Below the pieces are notes generated by a model. The model had not been told where the DNA came from, did no database searches, and worked only from the letters and a program-made list of their open reading frames with translations. Below, piece by piece: positions 54,619 to 63,320 of a stretch of DNA of 64,000 bases (the first letter of the stretch is position 1; every line of letters starts with the position of its first letter). The stretch comes from Hyphomonadaceae bacterium (GTDB taxonomy: Bacteria; Pseudomonadota; Alphaproteobacteria; Caulobacterales; Hyphomonadaceae). The stretch is from contig JADKDU010000006.1 in NCBI GenBank assembly GCA_016714495.1, forward strand, positions 62,001 to 126,000, written 5' to 3'. The position numbers and the translations under genes were made by a program.

Positions 54619-55506
54619 TCACGATCGCCGCAGCCGCGCCAATGCATATTTGCCGGCGCCTCGCGTCACGCGATATACAAATGACGCTTGATCAGAACTC
54701 CATTTCCAAGGAGGCCCGATTCTCCAGCGCATTGCCGCAACCCCCCTCAGAAAACCGACAATCTGTCCGCGCAGCAGATATTTCAAAACGTATGCGCCTC
54801 GCCCTTCGTCGTAGACATGCAGCAGGCTTGAAACGTCAGCGTTCTTCCGACCATGATGATGGCGAATGGCCATTTCCGGCCGATAGACGCCTTCCCATCC
54901 AACAGCGCTGGCCCGAGCCACGAGATCGACGTCTTCAGCGCCGCCGATCGATGTTCCCGGTCCCATGAATTCATCAAAGCCGCCAATCTGTTCCAGGACG
55001 CTGCGCCTGAAAGCGAGATTCGCGCCGATGATGCGCTCGAGATAAAGATATGACTTAGCTGGAAAGCGCACCGGCGTGCGCGAAGGGTTTATCGTAATTG
55101 GAACGTCTGTGGGGTCGTGTAGGTCAACACGTCCGGTCGCGAAACCGACCTTCTCGTCCTCAAAGGCGCGAACAGCTTCAGTCAGCAAGTCGGGTTCCAC
55201 GTAGCAATCATCGTCAGTGAACACAATGATACGGCCACGCGAGGCGGCAATGCCTGCATTGCGTCCGCCACTGACCCCAGGCTTGAGCTGCAGGACGCTG
55301 GTCAAAGGTGCAGGCATGTTGGCGGCGGCGGCCTTGATCGTCGCCGGCGTTTCATCCGTGGAGCCGTTGTCGACGACAACCATTTCCCAAACGCCAGCGA
55401 ACTGAATCTGCCGCATGGCCTCCAGACAATGAGCCAGCTGTCCGCTTCTGTTGCGCGTGCAGACAATGAGGCTGACCTCAACAGGACTGATTGGATGCGA
55501 GGCCAA
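54619..55506 (-). CDS. Family-2 glycosyltransferase (second)
   Basis: The 295-residue protein has the GT2 pattern: SLIVCTRNRSGQLAHCLEAM, VVDNGSTDETP, FTDDDCYVEP with the DxD, and the acceptor-side GGFDEFMGPG with GGAEDVDL. The best start is a TTG at 55,506 because no ATG lies before the conserved domain in frame and a stop is 5 codons further upstream. It is encoded between GT8 genes and probably acts on the same surface glycan. Confidence 0.88.
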   Translation of the reverse strand: MASHPISPVEVSLIVCTRNRSGQLAHCLEAMRQIQFAGVWEMVVVDNGSTDETPATIKAAAANMPAPLTSVLQLKPGVSGGRNAGIAASRGRIIVFTDDDCYVEPDLLTEAVRAFEDEKVGFATGRVDLHDPTDVPITINPSRTPVRFPAKSYLYLERIIGANLAFRRSVLEQIGGFDEFMGPGTSIGGAEDVDLVARASAVGWEGVYRPEMAIRHHHGRKNADVSSLLHVYDEGRGAYVLKYLLRGQIVGFLRGVAAMRWRIGPPWKWSSDQASFVYRVTRGAGKYALARLRRS

Positions 55507-55837
55507 TGAAATACCGCCAACCTACTTTAGTGATGAAAATCGACATCACACAAAACTAATCAACCGGAATAGACGCAACTTTGGCGCCGTTAGCGAGAGT
55601 TCCGTAGCCCTCGCTTCAGACCCCACACTGCTCAAACGGCCGGGAATCGCTCCAGACGTAGATCCCGAAGCACCACACCCTCCGCCCCACTCATGTCGCT
55701 CACTATAGAACTCCGCTGTCTTTTCTGAATTCCGCAGAGCCCAGACTTAAGCATGATAGGGCCTAACGAGATCGGCGCCGCACAGCGAGCAGGGTCAAAC
55801 ATCTGTGAAATTGGGCTGCGACCTCCGCGGCGGGCGC
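55507..55837. other. Non-coding stretch between glycosyltransferase genes
   Basis: These 331 bases separate the GT2 start from the end of the second GT8 gene, and both genes lie on the minus strand. Composition drops toward AT near 55,520-55,570, which suits a promoter for the GT2 gene. No gene or repeat was recognised. Confidence 0.4.
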
Positions 55838-56743
55838 CTACAAAAACCTTGAGCGCAGCCAGCGCGCCAGCAGACGAGCCCTTGCCAGATGACCCATCCC
55901 TGAAGCTCTGGATACCTCCGCGGCAAACACCGTCTTTCTCACGGCGCGCCAATACAGCCAGGACCACGGGTGATAGGCGTTGGGCGTCCACGGCTTTTCC
56001 GGGCCGGTAAAGTGAATGATTGCTGGCTGCCGGCCGTTGAGGCGCATCTCCGGCGCCAGGTCCGCGATCAGCGCCGGGATCGCCATGTGCCGCTGCGCAT
56101 TCCAGACGATGTCGAGCTTTTTCCAGCGTCCCCAGAAAGCGAAGTTGAGTGCGTCCTGATCAGCAAACCGGACCTCGGCGGCATGAAGCGCCACGAAATC
56201 GATTGCGCGCTTGAAGGCGCCTTCGCTCCTCGCACTGTTCATGTCGATCAGTAGGATTCCCGAGTTGAAATAGGAAGGCGTGGCTGGATTCAGTCCCCAG
56301 CGCCTCGCAAACTCGTCTGGCCTGACGAAGCAATCCTGCACGGCAGCGATGGGTGCGCCGCCCATGTCCGTGGTCCACAAGTCGCGGATGTCCTGCGTGC
56401 AGATGACGTCGGTGTCGACATACAGCATGCGGGAGCAATCCGCTGGCGCCGCATCCGCCAACCCAAGCCGGAAAAGAATGGCGCGGCTGAAATGCTCGCG
56501 GGATGCGTAGGACGGGATGTCAGAATCGCCGATCTGGACCCAGTGAATCGTCGACTTCGGCGCTGTTATTTCGATTCCGTTCCGTCGCTCGGCCGACACG
56601 CCGTCGTGGATTATGGTGAAGCGGAAATCCGCCCCCGGCGTTGCCGCAAGAATGGCTTGAATGGTTGCGGCCGCATGCGGCGCATAGCGCTCGTCAAACC
56701 CCAGCGTGATGTCGATGCGACTGCTGTTTCCTGATGTCGTCAT
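55838..56743 (-). CDS. Family-8 glycosyltransferase, paralogue 2
   Basis: The 301-residue GT8 protein has DITLGFDERYAPHAAATI at the start, a DTD metal motif at 110-112 (MLYVDTDV), YFNSGILLIDM, and HFTGPEKPW near the end. It shares layout with the adjacent paralogue, and its start overlaps that gene's stop by 4 bases, so the two are translationally coupled. The ATG at 56,743 is preferred over upstream starts that lie inside the neighbour in another frame. Donor and acceptor are unknown. Confidence 0.9.
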   Translation of the reverse strand: MTTSGNSSRIDITLGFDERYAPHAAATIQAILAATPGADFRFTIIHDGVSAERRNGIEITAPKSTIHWVQIGDSDIPSYASREHFSRAILFRLGLADAAPADCSRMLYVDTDVICTQDIRDLWTTDMGGAPIAAVQDCFVRPDEFARRWGLNPATPSYFNSGILLIDMNSARSEGAFKRAIDFVALHAAEVRFADQDALNFAFWGRWKKLDIVWNAQRHMAIPALIADLAPEMRLNGRQPAIIHFTGPEKPWTPNAYHPWSWLYWRAVRKTVFAAEVSRASGMGHLARARLLARWLRSRFL

Positions 56744-57654
56744 AAAAATTTGGATGTCTGGGCGGGGCCACGGCGAAGCCAGCGCAACCACATGCGAAAT
56801 CGCATCAACCGGCTGACGCCGTTCTTGCGCGAAACCTGCTCCAGAAAAGTCGTCCGGCCGAGGCTGCGCCAGTATGCCCATGCCCATGGATGCCACGCCT
56901 TTGCGTGCCAGGGTTTTTCGGCGCCAAGGAAATGAATAAGGGCCGGCCTGCGACCGTTGAGCCGACGGCTCTCAGGGATCTCATGCACAATCTCCGGCAT
57001 CGCCATATGGCGCTGAACATTCCACACCGGCTCGAGCGGCAGCCACTTCTTCCACAGCGCCCAGCTCAATGCGTCCTGATCGTTGTAGGGTAACTCCTTG
57101 TCGTGGAGGGCGATGAAATCTGCTGCGCGCGAGAACAGCTGCTCGCGCCTAACGGCATCAAGATCCACGAGCAGCACGCCCGCATTCATGTAGTTTCCGC
57201 CCGGCTCGAGATTCCAGCGGGCCGCGAATTCTGCCGGGTCAAGATACGCGTCCGGCACGGCGCCGACCGGCTCACCCTTTAGATCCGCATTGTAAAGATC
57301 GCGCACGTCGCGAAGGAGCGCGATATCTGAATCAAGATAGACAACGCGGCGGCAGTCTGCGGGCGCCAGTTTCTCGAGTCCCAACCGGAACAGCGTCGTG
57401 CGGTTGAAATACTGGCGGTCTGCGAATGGCGGCAGATCGGATTCCTTGACCTCGACCCATACCCAGACGGCTTTCGGAGCGCATTTTTCCATCTGGCGCT
57501 GAAGCTCTGCGGCGATTGAATCGTGAAGGATAATAAATCGGAACTTGGCGTCCGGCGCCAAGACAATGACAGAAGCGATGACGCCTGCCGCATGCGGCGC
57601 GTAGTTCGCATCGAATCCCATGGCAACGTCGATCGGGGACATCTGGCTGCTCAC
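56740..57654 (-). CDS. Family-8 glycosyltransferase, paralogue 3
   Basis: The 304-residue GT8 protein has DVAMGFDANYAPHAAGVI, nearly the same as paralogue 1, a DSD motif at 108-110 (VVYLDSDI), YMNAGVLLVDL, and HFLGAEKPW near the end. The GTG at 57,654 is chosen because GGGAGAGGG lies about 8 bases before it; an ATG at 57,642 and far upstream starts are possible. It leads a two-gene unit with paralogue 2. Confidence 0.88.
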   Translation of the reverse strand: MSSQMSPIDVAMGFDANYAPHAAGVIASVIVLAPDAKFRFIILHDSIAAELQRQMEKCAPKAVWVWVEVKESDLPPFADRQYFNRTTLFRLGLEKLAPADCRRVVYLDSDIALLRDVRDLYNADLKGEPVGAVPDAYLDPAEFAARWNLEPGGNYMNAGVLLVDLDAVRREQLFSRAADFIALHDKELPYNDQDALSWALWKKWLPLEPVWNVQRHMAMPEIVHEIPESRRLNGRRPALIHFLGAEKPWHAKAWHPWAWAYWRSLGRTTFLEQVSRKNGVSRLMRFRMWLRWLRRGPAQTSKFL

Positions 57655-58024
57655 TGTGTCGCCCTCTCCCAAAACCGTGCGAAAGGACGACCGTACTTCG
57701 CCCCCTGCTGGCCCATCGGCGGCGCGATGTTTCTCGTCGATATCGTTACGCATTTCGCCTTGCTGTAGCGCATTGATCACGCCGTTCCCCCGGCGGCAGC
57801 AAGTGACGTGCCATTCCATCCTTGAAAGTTAACCAGAACTTTCGTTGCAGGGTGTGCATGAGGCCGCCAGTCAATCGCCATGAAGCGGGGCTTCGAGCCG
57901 CTTGTTTCCGGACAAGCATGGTTAAAGGAAAATGACCGTCATGGCCCAAGCGCTTTGAACGGGAAGACCACGGCGTTGTTGATTGTGCCTTGTTGCAACG
58001 GCGAGGTCCTGTATTGATCTGCCC

Positions 58025-58200
58025 GCGACAGGTTCCTCGAAAGAGGATTCAAAGGGAACCGGGTGAATGCCCGGGCTGCCCCCGCAACTGTAAGCGGCGA
58101 GCCGCGCACCATCAGCCACTGGGACGCCCCGCAAGGGACAACCGGGAAGGCGGTGCGCCAAGCGCTGACCCGCGAGCCAGGAGACCTGCCTGCCGCGGTC
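58025..58200 (+). ncRNA. Cobalamin riboswitch
   Basis: Conserved adenosylcobalamin-aptamer blocks are present in order. There is a GGTTCC...AAAGGGAA element at 58,031-58,058, the core GCTGCCCCCGCAACTGTAAG from 58,075, and the B12 box AGCCAGGAGACCTGCC ending at 58,190. The order and spacing fit the family. It lies 126 bases upstream of the btuB-like start and should shut the transport operon off when B12 is plentiful. Confidence 0.93.
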
Positions 58201-58301
58201 GTCTTTCGACAGTCCGGGGATGGGCTGTTCGAGCGGAGTATTCCGATTGGCGACGTCTTGGACCGTGCTTCGGCGCGGCGGCGACGCCGTATCGATGGAC
58301 G

Positions 58302-58321
58302 GTCTCCAACATTGTGGAGAC
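58302..58321 (+). promoter_or_regulatory. Ribosome-site-sequestering hairpin of the riboswitch
   Basis: GTCTCCA (58,302-58,308) pairs perfectly with TGGAGAC (58,315-58,321) around a 6-base loop. The right arm contains GGAGA, the ribosome-binding site 6 bases before the btuB ATG at 58,327. The CTCC arm is thus an anti-Shine-Dalgarno. This points to control at translation. Confidence 0.6.
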
Positions 58322-58326
58322 GTCAT

Positions 58327-60333
58327 ATGAGACTGCAATCAATAACTTCCTGGATCGCGCTGGCGGCCTGCGCCGCCCTCGCTCCATCCGCCTTTGCCCA
58401 GACAGATGACCCCGAACGAGACATCATCGTCGTGACCGGTTCGGCGACGCCGGTCGAATATGAAAAGCTCGGCCAGACGCTGAGCGTGATCAGCAGCGAA
58501 CTAATCGAGGATCAGGGCTACACCTATGTGCCGGACGTGCTGCGCCAGGTTCCGGGCGTGGCGGTCAACCAGGCCGGCGGCCCTGGCGCGGTGACGCAGG
58601 TTCGCACGCGCGGATCGGAAGGCAATCACACGCTAGTGCTGCTGGATGGCATCGACGTTTCGAGCCCCGATCAGGGAGAGACGGACTTCTCGACGCTGTT
58701 GTCGGGCGATCTCGAACGCATCGAAGTGCTGCGCGGCCCGCAGTCCGGGCTTTATGGCTCGAACGCGCTTGCGGGCGTGGTCAACCTGATCTCGCGCCGC
58801 GACATGGACGGGCGCCATGTCGGCGTCAGTGCGGAAGCCGGATCGTTCAATACCTTTCAGCTTCAGGGCAATGCAGGCTTCGGCAATGGCGAGGACTACG
58901 GCTCGATCGGCTTTCATGCGGTGAAGGGCGAAGGATACGACATCTCGCCAGATACTACGGCTCAAGGCGTTCCTGCCGTTGGCCTTGGCGGCAAGGCGGA
59001 CGACAAGGAAGGCAACAGTATCGCCACCGTCTATCTACGCGGCGGCAAGGGCATCAACGAGATGTTCCGCGTCGATGGCGTCCTGCGCTATCTCAACAAG
59101 GACTCAGATCTCGACGGTCAAGCCTACAACGATCCGATTCCTGGCCAGACCTATGACGACGACACGGAGCAGCATCAAAGGCAGTTCCTTGCTGGCGCGT
59201 CCGCAACGCTCAGCCTGCTCGACGGCAAATGGAAAACCACTGGCTCTGCGTCATATCTCGACGAGGAGCGGCGCTCATCTTTCACCAACTTCCCATTCCT
59301 CCTGCCCGGTCAGGTTCCGACTGCCGACGATCTCGACGATCCGGCGGTGCCGAGCGGCGCCGATGCAACGCGAACGAAATTCACGCTGCAATCGACCTAT
59401 GAATTCGGCGCGCCGGGCCTGGTCAACTATGTCACGGGCTTCATCGAGACCAAGAAAGAGACCTATGACGACCCGTTCACGACGCGCGATGAATCGCGCG
59501 AACTGACCGGAATCGGCGCGCAATATCGCGGCGAGTTCGCCGAGCAATTCTATCTGTTCGCGACCGTGCGTCATGACGACAATGACGCGTTCGACAATGC
59601 GGACACTTACGGCATCGCAGGCTCGTGGCTCATTCCGGGAATCGGCATGCGTCCTCACGCCAGCTATGGCACGGGCGTCACCAACCCGACCTTCTTCGAA
59701 CAGTTCGGCTTCAGCCCGGCCAACTTCGTTGGCAATCCAGATCTTGTGCCGGAAGAATCCAAAGGCTGGGACGTCGGCATCGAGCAAACTCTGTTCAACG
59801 GCGTGGCGCTGATCGACCTCACCTATTTCGAAGCGAAACTAAAGAACGAGATTTACAGCGCCTTCGGTCCGGCGCCTGACTTCCTGTCGACCTCCGCCAA
59901 CCGCGCAACCGACTCGGAACGCTCGGGCTGGGAAGCTGGCTTCACCATCAACCCCGTCGATGATGTCAGCCTCATCGGGTCCTACACAAATCTCGACGCC
60001 ACCGAACCAGCCGGCATCGAGGTTCGTCGCCCCGAACAGCAGGCGGCGATCGACGCAAGCTGGCGTATTGGCGGCGGCCCGGTGCAGCTCAATCTCGGCG
60101 TCACCTACAACGGCGAAATGACCGACACCGATTTTGGCGCGTTCATGCGCACAGGGGTTGATCCCTACACGCTCGTGCGCATTGGCGCGTCGTGGCAGGT
60201 CAGCGACACGCTCGAAGTCTATGGACGTGTGGAGAATTTGACCGATGAGGACTATCAGGAAGTGATCGGCTTCGATGGCGCCCCACAGGCGTTTTATGTC
60301 GGAATCAGATTCCGCGAGGAAAAAGCGCGATGA
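58327..60333 (+). CDS. btuB: TonB-dependent outer-membrane receptor, BtuB-like
   Basis: The 668-residue protein starts with a signal peptide (ending SAFAQ), then a TonB-box-like DIIVVTG and a plug domain with VPDVLRQVPGV and LRGPQSGLYGSNALAGVVNL. The rest is a beta-barrel ending in the typical aromatic C-terminal strand region (FYVGIRF). It imports a cobalamin- or corrinoid-type substrate with TonB energy. The riboswitch upstream and the ABC genes downstream support B12. The ATG at 58,327 lies just after the hairpin with GGAGA. Confidence 0.93.
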   Translation: MRLQSITSWIALAACAALAPSAFAQTDDPERDIIVVTGSATPVEYEKLGQTLSVISSELIEDQGYTYVPDVLRQVPGVAVNQAGGPGAVTQVRTRGSEGNHTLVLLDGIDVSSPDQGETDFSTLLSGDLERIEVLRGPQSGLYGSNALAGVVNLISRRDMDGRHVGVSAEAGSFNTFQLQGNAGFGNGEDYGSIGFHAVKGEGYDISPDTTAQGVPAVGLGGKADDKEGNSIATVYLRGGKGINEMFRVDGVLRYLNKDSDLDGQAYNDPIPGQTYDDDTEQHQRQFLAGASATLSLLDGKWKTTGSASYLDEERRSSFTNFPFLLPGQVPTADDLDDPAVPSGADATRTKFTLQSTYEFGAPGLVNYVTGFIETKKETYDDPFTTRDESRELTGIGAQYRGEFAEQFYLFATVRHDDNDAFDNADTYGIAGSWLIPGIGMRPHASYGTGVTNPTFFEQFGFSPANFVGNPDLVPEESKGWDVGIEQTLFNGVALIDLTYFEAKLKNEIYSAFGPAPDFLSTSANRATDSERSGWEAGFTINPVDDVSLIGSYTNLDATEPAGIEVRRPEQQAAIDASWRIGGGPVQLNLGVTYNGEMTDTDFGAFMRTGVDPYTLVRIGASWQVSDTLEVYGRVENLTDEDYQEVIGFDGAPQAFYVGIRFREEKAR

Positions 60334-61241
60334 AATACGCGTGTCGCATGGGCCGGCGATCTGCTCGGCGGTTCCATGTGACCGCCTTTTCGCTTGCCCT
60401 CCTCGCAATCTCGGGAATGGCTTTGTTCACGGCCGCTGCGGACGCCCAAACACGTCCGCAGCGGATTGTATCCATGAATCTCTGCACCGACGAATTGCTT
60501 ATGCGCGTTGTCGATCCCTCGCGCATCGCGTCGATCACTTACCTCTCGCAGCAACCGGTCAACGCCCCGCTCGGCCTCCATGCGATCGCCTCTCGCTTGA
60601 AGGTCAATCACGGCCTTGCCGAAGAGATACTGATGCAGGACCCGGATCTCATTCTGGCTGGCCGCTTCACCTCGACGACGGCGGTCAGCTTGCTTCGGAA
60701 ACTGGGTTACAACATCGTGGTCTTTGATCCGGAAAACACGCTCGACGACATGCGTGTGAACATTCGCAAGCTTGGGGAAGCCGTCGGTGAGCCTGCACGC
60801 GCGGAGCAGGTCATCACGGATTTCGACACGCGACTTGCCGGCTTGCAGGCGCAGATTCCAACTGGTGAAAAGCCGGTGTTCGCGGACATTGGCGTCAACA
60901 ACTACATCGCAGGCGACAACACACTCTACACGCACATCGTCAACGCCAGCGGCTATCGCACGCTGGGTCAGGCGCTTGGTTTCGAGGGATATCGGAATGT
61001 GCCGCTTGAAGAAGTGCTGTCAATCAAGCCTGCGCTGATCTCGACAGCCACGCCGTGGACCACGCCACCCTCCATGTCGACCATGGCGCTGCGCCATCCG
61101 GCGCTGCGCGCAATGGTGGAAAACACGCCGCATGTGACGATCCCGGAACGCTATTCCACGTGCGGCGCGCCGAGCGTTCTCGGCGCGGTCGAAATACTTG
61201 TCAGGGCTCGCAAGGCCTCAGCAGCGAGGGTGATGCGATGA
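60330..61241 (+). CDS. btuF: Periplasmic cobalamin-binding protein, BtuF-like
   Basis: The 303-residue protein has a signal peptide (helix around 17-38, cleavage near AADAQT). The periplasmic binding fold of helical-backbone type follows, with RIVSMNLCTDELLMRV and the middle LKVNHGLAEEILMQDPDLILAG. It delivers the ligand from the periplasm to the BtuC/BtuD transporter. The start overlaps the btuB stop (ATGA), and the end overlaps the permease start likewise. Confidence 0.88.
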   Translation: MKYACRMGRRSARRFHVTAFSLALLAISGMALFTAAADAQTRPQRIVSMNLCTDELLMRVVDPSRIASITYLSQQPVNAPLGLHAIASRLKVNHGLAEEILMQDPDLILAGRFTSTTAVSLLRKLGYNIVVFDPENTLDDMRVNIRKLGEAVGEPARAEQVITDFDTRLAGLQAQIPTGEKPVFADIGVNNYIAGDNTLYTHIVNASGYRTLGQALGFEGYRNVPLEEVLSIKPALISTATPWTTPPSMSTMALRHPALRAMVENTPHVTIPERYSTCGAPSVLGAVEILVRARKASAARVMR

Positions 61242-62239
61242 AGCCGCCCCTGCCCTATCCGCTGCTGATTGCCGGTCTCGTCGCGCTGGTTGGCATTCTT
61301 GCTTTCCTGTCGATGATCGTCGGCCCGGCGACCGCTGGCACGTTTGAACTCTTCGACATGATGACGCACGGCCAGGCCAATACCGCCTGGATGATTATGC
61401 GCGAGGTGCGCCTGCCGCGCACGGCGCTGGCGATGCTGGTCGGGATGACGCTCGGCATGGCGGGCGCAGCGCTTCAGGGCTTCCTGCGCAATCCCTTGGC
61501 CGATCCCGGCGTGGTCGGCGTATCGCCCGCTGCCTCGCTCGGCGCCGGGCTTGCGCTTTACACGGGGCTATCGGCTCAGTTTCCCTTGGCGCTGCCTTTG
61601 ATGGGCATTCTCGGCGCGCTGATGTGCGCGCTGTTGCTGCAAGGCCTCGCGCGACGCGGCGGCGTGCTGACGCTGGTGCTCGCAGGCGTCGCGATCTCGA
61701 GCCTGTGCGCCGCGGCAATGTCACTGGCGCTGAACCTGTCGCCCAACCCCTATGCGGCCGCGGAGATCATGTTCTGGCTGATGGGGTCGGTGACCGACCG
61801 TAGTATGGATCATCTTCTGCTTGCGGGACCATTGATGGCGCTGGGCTGGATCATTCTGGCCGCTTCCGCGCGTTCACTCGATGCGCTCAGTCTAGGCGAG
61901 GAAGCGGCTGCCGGTCTCGGTGTGAACCTCGCCCGCACACGCACTCTGGTCATCACCGGAACCGCCATCAGCGTCGGCGCCGGAACAGCGGTGACGGGCG
62001 GCATTGGCTTCATCGGCCTTGTCGTGCCGCATCTTCTGCGCCCGCTGGTCGGACACACGCCAAGCCGATTGCTGCTTGCAAGCGCCTTGGGGGGAGGCGC
62101 GCTTCTGCTTGCCGCGGACACGCTTGTGCGCATCCTCATGCTCGGGCCGGAACTGAAACTCGGCGTTCTGACCGCGCTTATCGGCGCGCCCTTCTTTCTC
62201 TGGCTTATCTTCCGCGCGCGCACGGAGCTGGAGTCATGA
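61238..62239 (+). CDS. btuC: Cobalamin ABC transporter permease, BtuC/FecCD-like
   Basis: The 333-residue inner-membrane protein has about ten hydrophobic helices. It shows the FecCD signatures REVRLPRTALAMLVGMTLG, NPLADPGVVGVSP and GFIGLVVPHLLRPLVG. It forms the membrane channel of the uptake system. The ATG at 61,238 overlaps the btuF stop; a longer reading starting at 61,055 lies inside btuF and has no family support. The end overlaps the ATPase start by 4 bases. Confidence 0.93.
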   Translation: MKPPLPYPLLIAGLVALVGILAFLSMIVGPATAGTFELFDMMTHGQANTAWMIMREVRLPRTALAMLVGMTLGMAGAALQGFLRNPLADPGVVGVSPAASLGAGLALYTGLSAQFPLALPLMGILGALMCALLLQGLARRGGVLTLVLAGVAISSLCAAAMSLALNLSPNPYAAAEIMFWLMGSVTDRSMDHLLLAGPLMALGWIILAASARSLDALSLGEEAAAGLGVNLARTRTLVITGTAISVGAGTAVTGGIGFIGLVVPHLLRPLVGHTPSRLLLASALGGGALLLAADTLVRILMLGPELKLGVLTALIGAPFFLWLIFRARTELES

Positions 62240-62982
62240 GGCTCGAAGCCAAAGGGCTTAGCGTTTCGATCCGCGACCGCTCGCTCGTGTCGGACGCTTC
62301 GCTGCACATAGCAGGCGGCGAACTTGTCGGGCTGATAGGTCCCAATGGCGCCGGCAAATCGACCCTCCTACGCGCTCTGCTCGGCATTCGCGAGAAGTCG
62401 GCGGGCGACATACAACTCGACGGCCAAGACTTCCTCGCCATGTCGGGACGGGAGCGCGCGAGCGCCGTCGCCTTCCTCCCCCAAGAACGTCGCGTTGAAT
62501 GGCGGTTGCCCGCTTATGACATCGTGATGCTTGGCCGCTATCCGCATCAGGTCGGCTTCGGCGGTCCCACGCCCGAAGATCGCGCCGCCGTTGAACGCGC
62601 ACTCGATGCCGTTGATGGCCACAGCCTTCGTGACAGACCTGTAGCCGTGCTGTCAGGCGGCGAGCGTACACGCATTCTTCTTGCGCGTGCGCTGGCGGTC
62701 GAGTCACCCATTCTGCTGGTCGACGAACCGATCGCAGCGCTGGATCCCTACCATCAGCTCCATGTCATGGAAATCCTGCGCGAACGCGCGCGCGATGGCG
62801 CAGGCGTTCTCGCAGTCATTCACCACCTTGCACTGGCAGAGCGTTTCATGGACCGGCTCATCCTGATGGATGCAAGCCGCATTGTCGCCGAAGGCGCGCC
62901 TATCGAGGTTCTGACTGCCGAGCGACTCGCCGCCGTCTATCGTATCGCCGGATCGCCGCCGCAGCGCATCCCAGCAGCATGA
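62236..62982 (+). CDS. btuD: Cobalamin ABC transporter ATPase, BtuD/FecE-like
   Basis: The 248-residue ATPase has Walker A GPNGAGKST, a Q-loop LPQER, the signature LSGGERTRI, Walker B ILLVDEPIAALD and the switch His in VIHHLA. It powers uptake of cobalamin or a related ligand through BtuC. It is the last gene of the overlapping btuB-F-C-D operon and is followed by a good terminator. Confidence 0.93.
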   Translation: MRLEAKGLSVSIRDRSLVSDASLHIAGGELVGLIGPNGAGKSTLLRALLGIREKSAGDIQLDGQDFLAMSGRERASAVAFLPQERRVEWRLPAYDIVMLGRYPHQVGFGGPTPEDRAAVERALDAVDGHSLRDRPVAVLSGGERTRILLARALAVESPILLVDEPIAALDPYHQLHVMEILRERARDGAGVLAVIHHLALAERFMDRLILMDASRIVAEGAPIEVLTAERLAAVYRIAGSPPQRIPAA

Positions 62983-63050
62983 CAAGATGACACGTCTTTA
63001 AGACGCGAATGCCGATCAGCGCTCGTCTCCGCGATTACAAAACGGAAAGA

Positions 63051-63083
63051 CCCGGAGCATTTTCTCCGGCCCTTTTTATTTTT
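63051..63083 (+). terminator. Rho-independent terminator after btuD
   Basis: CCGGAG (63,052-63,057) pairs with CTCCGG (63,064-63,069) around CATTTT. A T-rich run CCTTTTTATTTTT follows. It lies about 70 bases after the btuD stop and closes the operon. The remaining bases between 62,983 and 63,320 show no gene. Confidence 0.85.
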
Positions 63084-63320
63084 GCGCCTGATCCAGAGGC
63101 GCCAAAGCACGCGTGTCAGCCCACAAGACCGCCGGCACAATTAAATCTCAGAAAGAAGAGGCCGTTTTCTGCATGTCGTTGAGGCGCCTTCCGCGAAGCA
63201 TACTAGATACTCGCAACAGATAGACGCCGTGGGGGCAAAGACGGCGCATTAGGGAAGAACGCAACGACGGGCAGCCTTGGTGGCGCAACCAGATGGTAGT
63301 TACGCGCGCGGGGTCTGTGC

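Noticed and set aside
58063..58326. In-frame extension of btuB upstream of 58,327
   Set aside because: The stretch is the cobalamin riboswitch and hairpin; the signal peptide and ribosome site place the start at 58,327.
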